From Discostella pseudostelligera (lineage: Eukaryota; Bacillariophyta; Thalassiosirophyceae; Thalassiosirales; Thalassiosiraceae), in assembly GCA_036940085.1 (NCBI GenBank), contig JALLBK010001316.1, positions 1 through 12,913 of the forward strand: a stretch of DNA of 12,913 nucleotides, given 5' to 3'. Below are positions 6,729 through 12,913 of this stretch, piece after piece (positions within the stretch are counted from its first letter, which is position 1; each line of letters opens with the position of its first letter). The position numbers and the translations under genes are program-made. The notes under the pieces are model-generated. The model saw nothing but the letters and a program-made list of their open reading frames with translations. It was not told the origin of the DNA and made no database searches.

Positions 6729-9700
6729 GAAGAAGCCGCGGGAAGAGAACTGCCGGTGGTGCTGGGTCTACGACGACGACGGCGGCGACGACTTTGACAC
6801 CAATCTCAATCATGACCCGAATAATATCAACGTCATGGGCTCGAACCACCAACATGAATATGCCAATGATGTTATTGTTGACTGTTCATATGCTATTATT
6901 TCTCATGGTACCACCAACAACAACAACAACAACAACAACTTCGGAAGTAGGCAAGGCTACAGCTACGGCGGCAGCAGCGTCATTGCCGTCTTCATCTTCA
7001 TTGTACCACTCTGCTACCCCAAATCATAACTCGAAATATGACAACTCTGCCATTGGCGTACTACCGCACGGTGAAATACGTGAGAAGAATTTCGGTATTA
7101 TTCGCAAGAGTAGTAGCACCAGCTTCTACAACAACAACTCCAGCAACAGCAGTAGCAGTAGCAGTAGTAGTAGCAGTAGCAGCAGGACAATCGACAACTC
7201 CATCCACATCAACAATGTCGCTTCCAATGCCAACGACGACAACAACATCGCACTCTGTATCAATTGTCATATCCATCAGGATGATCAACATCGTGAGAAA
7301 TACAATGATCATTATCCTCCAGAAGCATCAGAAGGAGCAGCAGAATGGATGAACAATCGGCGGTGGTTCCTATCTCTCCATGAACTTCGTCATGACACCA
7401 ATGAGGAAGAAGAGGAGTCTAGCATTCTCCCGCTGGTGGACATGCTTCCGCTCGACAATGACGGTACTAGTGGAGCAGTGAAGGATTGCCAAAAGCATCC
7501 TCATCCTCGGTATGTTGCAAGTAGGAGTAGAAGGACTGGTGGTAGGAGTGGTGACACAGAGGAGAATAAGGAGGAGGGTGGTAGTACAGTCATGAAGTGC
7601 TTCATGGCCAAGGTACCCGTACCGTATTCCATCCTCGCAGCGGCTCCTCGTGACGGTGGAAATGGAGAAAAAGCAAACGATGATACCGACGGCTACTACA
7701 GCAGCCAAAGCGATGGTCAATATCATAACCTTCACTTACAACGTGGGATGATGATGTGGAGGAGAGAGATCATTGTCATGGCATCCCTGTGGAGGGAGGA
7801 ACAAGTCTCTCCTCCTCTGTCGGATGGCGACGATACCAACACAACCATGAACAATTTCAGTTCGAGTCAACGCATCCTCCTTGTCGATCGACAGCTTGTA
7901 CGTGTGGTGCTTCCTACTCCTATAATGAGACGTCACATTGGTGCTCGAGGAACTGGTGATTACTGCAGCAGTGGCATCCATGATGATGGTGACGGCAGTG
8001 GTACTCGTACGAGGAGTTGTCGTCGAAGGACTATGCAATTCCATCATGATCCAATCTATAATGTGGTGTTGGGGGATACAGTACAGTTATTACATCCGAA
8101 TCAGCATCCTTCCACGCAAGAGGACAATAAGAATGAGGAGGAAATGCCCAATAAGAATGAGTGGTATCAAATTGCATTTGCATCGTTTGTTGGGTTACTC
8201 GGTGGCATGGTTGGTCTATTTGCGATTAGTCACACCTTACCCACCGGTCAGGATGAGGAGGACGAGGAGATGGAAGTTGTGGAGGGTGAATTTCTAACTC
8301 CGTCGTCGCCACGAAGCAACATCCTTGCGGAGGACTATGAAATGCCACTATATTCACCTAGGGAACATGGAATGAAAGGTGTACGTTTGTTTCATAGTGA
8401 GGATGATTCTTCTTCTTCGGGACAGCATTCGTCTTCGCCGTCGTCGTCGTCGTCGTCATCATCGCCATTGGTGCAAAACGATGGATTCCATGATGCCGCT
8501 GACCAGCATTCGGAATACAATGATACCATTGACACTGTGTCATCGTCCACGAGGAGCATTGAAGTTGACGATCAACGTATGAGGATGATGGACAGGAGAT
8601 CGTTGCCATTCACCAATACAACGACGACTGGATCAATGTCGAGCATGCAAAGCACGAGTTCAGCCCAACGACTGGAAATCGAAGCCGAAACAGATATGAT
8701 GCCTTTCACGAATGTTGTTAAGTCGACACCAACCGTCGCATTGCCGACTTGGGCTAACAACAGTGCTAACAACTTGTTATCATCGTCCGATGCCAGTGCG
8801 GAGGAAAAGTTCGATAGAGAGCTGTCGGATGGTTCACAGGATGAATGTCAACGTTATCGAGAGGTTACTGAAAATGACGTTGCATTCCTTGCGGGCATCG
8901 AGTCAACACTCAAGGATATGGATCTTGTGGACGAAGTTCAAAGAAGTGATGATGTAGTTAAGAGTCATAGTGCTCAAGCTGAGATAACCGTCACAACATC
9001 AACGGGTGGGAGTGCCACGCTATGCGATCCGATGGATAGAGAAGAGTCCTGCTCCGAGAAACAAGCAGGTAAGAAGATAGACAGCCCACCATCGCCACCC
9101 GAGATTGTCAGGATTGTCCTGAAAGAACAAAGTCCTAATTCACCGTGTTTCAATCCAGTTGTGGTGGCACCAATCGCACCCGCTCCGTCAACCAGTGACG
9201 ACCAACCAAACTCAACCGAGTGTCAAGTGAATCTGTCTCCGAAAGGTGTTGTGTTGGCACCTAGTGTTAGTTCCAGTGCAGCTACAGCGTGGACTCATAA
9301 TAGGAGCATCGATTCCAAGCCAAGGCGCTCAACAACTCCTTATGAAGGGGTATGTAACAGCGTGTCCAGCAATTGTGACAAGCGACAACGTCGGCAATCG
9401 TCAAAGGACGCACGTGCCCCTAGTTTGACGAGTTCAATTCACGATACCAATTGCAGTCAATCCACACCGGACGCTGCTGTTCATCCACACGCGTCAAATC
9501 GAGATGAGAAAGAGATCCACCCATATCCTGCAAGTCCTGTTGGGCAGCACGATGATGCCAGCCAAGCGTCGTTTGGAAAAGACAACGACACCCTCCAGTC
9601 GCCAATGTCGTCGGAACACGCTAATGGACAAGAACATCTCATTCCATACATACACCTGAACAACAGTTCGTCTCCTACGTCCACTGTTGCCGCAACTGTA

Positions 9701-10063
9701 CATGAATACACTGCCCCACGCAGGAAACTATGCAATGATTTTGGAGTTCGTCCACTTCCTATTCCCAGCGGTGAGGTAGGGCAAAGGAAGCGATTCGGTT
9801 TGGCATCCACTCACGTCGGCATTGCATCATCGTCTCTAGGTATACCTGACCTAACGGAACGAATCGATGGCAGTAAATCATCGCCACTTGATAGTCCAAC
9901 GAAAAATCTACGTTCCAAAAGAAAGATTAGAAAGATCGAAAAAAGACTACTCGCCACGACAAGGAAACCAGTTGCTCATGTACCCTCGTCGACATTGATT
10001 TCACTCTCTGAACGGATGGAGGAGCCGCCATCTTGGCAGTTCTCAAGTGAGCAGTCGTATTAG
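6725..10063 (+). CDS. Large Ser/Thr-rich single-pass membrane protein of unknown function
   Basis: The product is 1112 residues from the first in-frame ATG (6725); the open frame also extends to a TTG at 6707. I recognise no family. A hydrophobic segment near 46-64 (MMLLLTVHMLLFLMV) would be a signal peptide or anchor if translation starts at one of the Mets just before it. It is followed by Thr8 and a Ser13 run (about 139-153). A second hydrophobic segment at about 483-505 (IAFASFVGLLGGMVGLFAIS, DNA 8171-8239) is a good transmembrane helix, preceded by an Asn/Glu-rich stretch and followed by an acidic cluster (DEEDEEMEVVEGE). The likely topology is a roughly 420-residue lumenal or extracellular part and a roughly 600-residue cytoplasmic tail. 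The N-terminal half contains Cys (LCINCH) and a region with some order (VPVPYSILAAAP; RILLVDRQLVRVVLPTP). The tail is low-complexity, with Ser runs, a Pro-rich part (DSPPSPPEIVRIVLK) and a basic C-terminus (LRSKRKIRKIEKRLL). It is uninterrupted over 3.3 kb. It shares a divergent promoter with the DnaJ gene. Confidence 0.8.
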   Translation: MRRSRGKRTAGGAGSTTTTAATTLTPISIMTRIISTSWARTTNMNMPMMLLLTVHMLLFLMVPPTTTTTTTTSEVGKATATAAAASLPSSSSLYHSATPNHNSKYDNSAIGVLPHGEIREKNFGIIRKSSSTSFYNNNSSNSSSSSSSSSSSSRTIDNSIHINNVASNANDDNNIALCINCHIHQDDQHREKYNDHYPPEASEGAAEWMNNRRWFLSLHELRHDTNEEEEESSILPLVDMLPLDNDGTSGAVKDCQKHPHPRYVASRSRRTGGRSGDTEENKEEGGSTVMKCFMAKVPVPYSILAAAPRDGGNGEKANDDTDGYYSSQSDGQYHNLHLQRGMMMWRREIIVMASLWREEQVSPPLSDGDDTNTTMNNFSSSQRILLVDRQLVRVVLPTPIMRRHIGARGTGDYCSSGIHDDGDGSGTRTRSCRRRTMQFHHDPIYNVVLGDTVQLLHPNQHPSTQEDNKNEEEMPNKNEWYQIAFASFVGLLGGMVGLFAISHTLPTGQDEEDEEMEVVEGEFLTPSSPRSNILAEDYEMPLYSPREHGMKGVRLFHSEDDSSSSGQHSSSPSSSSSSSSPLVQNDGFHDAADQHSEYNDTIDTVSSSTRSIEVDDQRMRMMDRRSLPFTNTTTTGSMSSMQSTSSAQRLEIEAETDMMPFTNVVKSTPTVALPTWANNSANNLLSSSDASAEEKFDRELSDGSQDECQRYREVTENDVAFLAGIESTLKDMDLVDEVQRSDDVVKSHSAQAEITVTTSTGGSATLCDPMDREESCSEKQAGKKIDSPPSPPEIVRIVLKEQSPNSPCFNPVVVAPIAPAPSTSDDQPNSTECQVNLSPKGVVLAPSVSSSAATAWTHNRSIDSKPRRSTTPYEGVCNSVSSNCDKRQRRQSSKDARAPSLTSSIHDTNCSQSTPDAAVHPHASNRDEKEIHPYPASPVGQHDDASQASFGKDNDTLQSPMSSEHANGQEHLIPYIHLNNSSSPTSTVAATVHEYTAPRRKLCNDFGVRPLPIPSGEVGQRKRFGLASTHVGIASSSLGIPDLTERIDGSKSSPLDSPTKNLRSKRKIRKIEKRLLATTRKPVAHVPSSTLISLSERMEEPPSWQFSSEQSY
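6912..6939 (+). repeat. CAA/AAC trinucleotide run coding Thr8
   Basis: Two ACC units and then repeated AAC/ACA units lie just after the N-terminal hydrophobic segment of the large ORF; in frame they read as a Thr run following VPP. The next bases resume non-repetitive sequence (SEVGKATA). Confidence 0.8.
7142..7187 (+). repeat. AGC/AGT serine-codon run
   Basis: A mixed AGC and AGT trinucleotide tract encodes Asn-Ser and then a run of about 13 serines in the predicted lumenal half of the large membrane protein. A second Ser tract, coded by TCG/TCA, lies at about 8432-8466 in the cytoplasmic half. The different codon sets show that the two arose separately. Confidence 0.85.
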
Positions 10064-10399
10064 GACGCATGCACATAACAGCATCATCATTATGACTCAG
10101 CGCTTGGTTCATTTGACTTTTTCTCGGGAGCAGGTGGAAACAACTTCGACCCATGGCATTATCATCTTCGATATTTTTACATAACGCAACAAAGATTTCA
10201 ATTCAATTCAGTACAATTGAACGGTGTCAGAAGCTCACGCATTGCTAAAGACGGAATAACCATTTTATTTCACTTCGTAATATGTAAATACATTTTGATT
10301 CATTGTTTGTCTCTCATAACGCAATGGGAGTTTTGTTCAAACTATCCTCATTTGGTAATGCCACCCGAAAATGGACTACCACCAACTGCTCCCTCCACT
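10064..10399. other. Convergent gap between the large membrane protein and the TspO-like gene
   Basis: The 336-base gap has to hold both 3' UTRs. A plus-strand TTTATT at 10264-10269 is AATAAA on the minus strand and may be the polyadenylation signal of the minus-strand gene. Short ORFs here resemble nothing recognisable. No RNA gene is visible. Confidence 0.5.
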
Positions 10400-11614
10400 C
10401 TACGCTTTCATATATGAATACACCACTCCATCAATCTCCACAGTCTCCTCCTTATTCTTATACTTCATGCACATATCTCGTAAAAACAAGGCAATGCATC
10501 GGGATACAATCACCACCATGAGACAGGCTGCACAGAATCCCGTCAAATTCTTCATGAGGGAAATACTCGCTTCGTCATGTCGAGTTAATACGGCATTGGA
10601 CGGAGCAAAGAGTTCCCACGAAATGCCCGCACATGCGTAGGCTACCACGCCCGGGAAGACGTACGAAGGTGCCCCGGGCTCTTCTCGGAGTAACAATCCC
10701 ATACAACAACCAAATAGGAGAGGTAAAGTAATCACACCCACCCATAATTCATAGTTTGGTTCTAGATCCAACTGCACGAGCAGGACGCACAGCATGAGAG
10801 GAGTGGCTGTGGATATCCATCCAGCATGTACCGCAAATGGAAAACGCAATAACCAATACGCAGGGCGGGGTGGTCGTGCCGTCTTATCCTCGTGAGGAGC
10901 CACATCCTTCTCGTTCTCAATGTCTCCTGCAGCAATCAAGGTTTGTATCTTGTCCATTTCCTCGGCCGCAATCGTCCATTGTCTCCGTAATATAGTCATT
11001 AAAAACAGAAATAATGCCACAATGGACAAGAACGATGCCATCATCAACTCATACCCAAAGGTAATACTCCATGTCATTTGAGCCACGCATGCCAAGAAGA
11101 AAATGAATCCAATGCCCTCTTGTACCAAAATGTGATGTCGATAATTTGGTAATAATTGTGATACGGCAAACAATCCCTCGAATAAGAAAATGATGGGCCA
11201 GATGTATTTAACGTAGGTAGCGCTGGGTGTAATGAGTGTTTGATATTTGAGGCTAATTTCAGCAGTGGATAATCCACCAAACCAACCCGAATTAGCACCA
11301 AGGTACGAGGTGAGTAGGGAGGTGAGGTATCCGAGTAGATTGAAAAAGTTGATAAGATTGAGGTTTGGACATAATTTCTTCTTCTTCTTCTTTTTTGATG
11401 ATGATTTGTTTGATGATTTGGATTTGGTGAATGATTTGGAGTCGGAGGGGATTGTGGTGGTGGCGATGATGGGAGGGGTTTCAGTTTTGGATGACGACAA
11501 CGGTGGCGGCGGCTCAAATTGGTCTTCACGTTCTGTGTCCACTTCGACTTGTGGTTGGAGTGCCACCTCCGGATCCACGAGGGGCAATTCGATTTCTTCA
11601 GAGGTTGGCTCCAT
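10400..11614 (-). CDS. Multi-pass membrane protein, related to the extended TspO/MBR (tryptophan-rich sensory) family
   Basis: The product is 404 residues with about eight predicted membrane helices: 86-105, 136-154, 165-183, 190-209, 263-281, 290-308, 319-336 and 352-375. Two segments resemble hallmarks of the longer, bacterial-type relatives of TspO/MBR proteins: LITPSATYVKYIWPIIFLFE (127-146; family pattern TPA..F.IW..IY) and RFPFAVHAGWISTAT (257-271; family pattern PFS.YLGWI..AT). Classical TspO has five helices and about 160 residues, so this is the extended form at best. The N-terminal 80 residues are hydrophilic, acidic and then Ser/Lys-rich, ending in seven lysines just before the first helix. 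They look cytoplasmic and show no clear targeting peptide. The 211-255 loop is charged. The ligand and compartment are unknown. The start is the first ATG after an in-frame TGA; a 4-residue upstream ORF (MKGY) begins at 11642. Confidence 0.8.
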   Translation of the reverse strand: MEPTSEEIELPLVDPEVALQPQVEVDTEREDQFEPPPPLSSSKTETPPIIATTTIPSDSKSFTKSKSSNKSSSKKKKKKKLCPNLNLINFFNLLGYLTSLLTSYLGANSGWFGGLSTAEISLKYQTLITPSATYVKYIWPIIFLFEGLFAVSQLLPNYRHHILVQEGIGFIFFLACVAQMTWSITFGYELMMASFLSIVALFLFLMTILRRQWTIAAEEMDKIQTLIAAGDIENEKDVAPHEDKTARPPRPAYWLLRFPFAVHAGWISTATPLMLCVLLVQLDLEPNYELWVGVITLPLLFGCCMGLLLREEPGAPSYVFPGVVAYACAGISWELFAPSNAVLTRHDEASISLMKNLTGFCAACLMVVIVSRCIALFLRDMCMKYKNKEETVEIDGVVYSYMKA

Positions 11615-11917
11615 TATAATGATAGCTTTAATATCCTTTCATTCCTTTGCCTTGTGATGGAGAATGGACTAGTGGTTGATTGAGCTGCACATTGAGTTAC
11701 TTGAGTCGAGGGGTTTGAATGTGATGCTTTGCTTGCTTATCTTGGCGGGAAGTTGAATTCGATTGTTGCGCTCGGAGGATGGCCGGCGCTACCGTTGAGA
11801 ATTCAAATCTCCATGTAGGAATTAGTATTTATTCACTCCCTTCCCGCCATTTCCCCCAAACCGCGGACTTGTTCCTCCTTTGCTTCTTCTTGCATCTTGC
11901 TTCTTCATTTCCCATTC
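11615..11917. promoter_or_regulatory. Upstream region of the TspO-like gene with two E2F-like boxes
   Basis: This is the 5' region of the minus-strand gene ending at 11614. GGCGGGAA occurs at 11744-11751 and its complement TTCCCGCC at 11841-11848. The facing pair has the same arrangement as in the divergent promoter at 6375-6472. Bases 11860-11917 are pyrimidine-rich and grade into the repeat array. A plus-strand ORF (11779-12114) starts here but runs into the repeats and looks unlike a real protein. Confidence 0.5.
11744..11848. promoter_or_regulatory. Two facing E2F-like boxes
   Basis: CTTGGCGGGAAG lies on the plus strand (core 11744-11751), and AATGGCGGGAAGGG on the minus strand (plus-strand TTCCCGCC at 11841-11848). 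The spacing is about 90 bases. They are 130 and 230 bases upstream of the TspO-like start codon. Confidence 0.5.
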
Positions 11918-12645
11918 TTTCCGCTGAAACCTCTCCTTCCTGCTTGCTTGGTGAGTTTCTTGCTCCTTGTTGCTTGGTGAGAGGATGGAAATGGCCCATC
12001 CTTATTTCCACCCCAAACTCTCTTTGCTTGCTTACTAGAGAGATGGAAATGGTGGTTCATGATGGCTCGTCTTTTCCACTAAAAACTCTCCTTGTTGGTT
12101 GCTCAGTGAGATGAACATGATGGCTGGTCCAACATCATTTCCACCCCAAACTTGCCTTGTTAGGCCTTGGGACTTCTTGATTGGTGAGTGTGAGATGAAA
12201 ATGACTCTTCCTCATTTCCACTAAAGACTCACCTTGCCTGCTCAGCAGTGGCTGAGCCGGAAACGGCCCATCATTTCCAGTCCATCCCAACAAACTCCTC
12301 GCATTGCTTTCTTGGAGGTTTATACTCACCACTCACAACCTGCTGGAGTGCTTGGTGAGATGGAAATGGCCCATAACTTCCACTGAAGACTGAGAAAACC
12401 ACTCACTTTCTTGCTTATTACTACTGCTTGCTTGGTGAGATGTGAGATGGAAATCATTGCCATCATATCCACCCAAAAACTCACCTGCTCACCTTGATTG
12501 CTCTTGCTTGGTGCAGTGGAAAATATGGCCGCCCTGGTTCATTTCCACTGAAACCTCTCATTGCTTGTTGCTTGCTTGGGGTGAGTTCACCACCTTGATT
12601 ACTTGTTGCTGGATGATGGGTGAGATAGAAATGAACTGGGCCCAT
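11918..12645. repeat. Degenerate tandem array, about nine units averaging 78 bases
   Basis: A recurring anchor (TTTCCACTGAAACTCTC, variably mutated) appears near 11918, 12005, 12073, 12138, 12215, 12274, 12377, 12466 and 12542. Spacings are 59-103 bases and average 78. Each unit continues with a CTTGCTTGGTGAG-like block and then a GATGGAAATGGCCCAT-like block before the next anchor. In several units GGAAA and the next TTTCC can pair (for example GTGGAAA at 12517-12523 with TTTCCAC at 12542-12548). A last partial unit (GGTGAGATAGAAATGAACTGGGCCCAT) ends near 12645. Units are too diverged and unevenly spaced for CRISPR. No coding frame is maintained. Origin (old minisatellite, transposon-derived, or structured RNA) is unresolved. 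Confidence 0.7.
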
Positions 12646-12883
12646 AGTACTAGGCCACCAGAAGGTAGCAATGTGAGTTTAGCCTCAGAGAGTTTTGTTC
12701 TGCTGGCTGCCGCTCCTCATTTGTCATTGTCCACATGCTCCTCATCACCAATTTGTCAGAGTCCTCAGAGTCCTCTATCACAATGATCCTTCCTGCTTCT
12801 CCTTATCTTAAGCATTCTGGGCATCCTCCTCCTCCCCAGCATCATCTTCGATCCTCGACTCTCATTATTGCGCTGCTCCTCCT
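12646..12883. other. Unassigned right-hand segment
   Basis: No gene is firmly visible. On the minus strand a frame of about 45 codons (roughly 12650-12790) reads IVIEDSEDSDKLV and ends in TAG. This acidic stretch could be an exon of a gene entering from the right, but no start, splice pair or family similarity supports it. On the plus strand the segment is C/T-rich with CTCCTC and CATC tracts. Confidence 0.3.
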
Positions 12884-12913
12884 TCCTCATCCTCATCCTC
12901 ATCCTCATCCTCA
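12884..12913. repeat. TCCTCA hexamer microsatellite running off the window
   Basis: Five perfect copies of TCCTCA occupy the final 30 bases and the array continues past the edge. Read on the minus strand in one frame it encodes alternating Glu-Asp, followed by EEGGAAQ and a TAA at 12865-12867. This could be the acidic C-terminus of a minus-strand gene beyond the window, or simple non-coding repeat. Confidence 0.8.

Noticed and set aside
11779..12114. Plus-strand ORF of 111 codons beginning MAGATVEN
   Set aside because: Its hydrophobic, Cys/Ser/Leu-rich content comes from CTTGCTTC-type repeats, and it overlaps the first three repeat units. A real N-terminal exon is possible but unsupported.
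11918..12645. CRISPR array
   Set aside because: Units are uneven (59-103 bases), the repeats are heavily diverged, there are no constant repeats with unique spacers, and the DNA is eukaryotic.
12442..12786. Plus-strand ORF of 114 codons over the repeat array
   Set aside because: It lies across the degenerate repeat units, keeps no frame from unit to unit and has no recognisable domain or start context.

Overview
The window looks like compact nuclear DNA of a unicellular eukaryote, most likely a stramenopile alga such as a centric diatom. The evidence is short GT-AG introns of 85-95 bases, mostly intronless long reading frames, short intergenic gaps, and Asn, Ser, Thr and Gln homopolymer runs in the proteins. 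Two of the genes (a CTNNBL1 orthologue and the proteasome lid deubiquitinase Rpn11) are eukaryote-specific. There is no bacterial operon structure, tRNA, rRNA, CRISPR array or transposase. The diatom assignment is inference; the eukaryotic assignment is firm.

Layout from left to right, with strands strictly alternating (-, +, -, +, -). (1) Spliceosome-associated CTNNBL1, minus strand, three exons spanning 466-3063. Its last two exons are reconstructed here from splice signals and protein similarity. (2) A 621-base divergent promoter, then Rpn11/PSMD14 on the plus strand (3685-4620), with a likely 5' UTR intron and an overlapping upstream ORF. (3) A 218-base convergent gap, then a class B DnaJ/Hsp40 on the minus strand (4839-6134) with a probable signal peptide. 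(4) A second divergent promoter, then a very large Ser/Thr-rich single-pass membrane protein of unknown function on the plus strand (6725-10063). (5) A 336-base convergent gap, then a multi-pass membrane protein on the minus strand (10400-11614) that resembles the extended TspO/MBR (tryptophan-rich sensory protein) family. (6) From about 11615 to the end no convincing gene is visible. This part holds a degenerate tandem array of about nine units of roughly 78 bases (11918-12645) and a TCCTCA hexamer repeat that runs off the window.

The genes form no obvious pathway. Several are core housekeeping functions: splicing, proteasome and chaperone. All three regions holding gene 5' ends carry copies of an E2F-like box (core GGCGGGAA or its complement). 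Nine copies lie in the window and I noticed none inside a coding region, which suggests a shared growth- or cell-cycle-linked control. The most unusual items are this shared motif, the right-hand repeat array, the unidentified 1112-residue membrane protein, and the recurrence of upstream ORFs at the gene starts.
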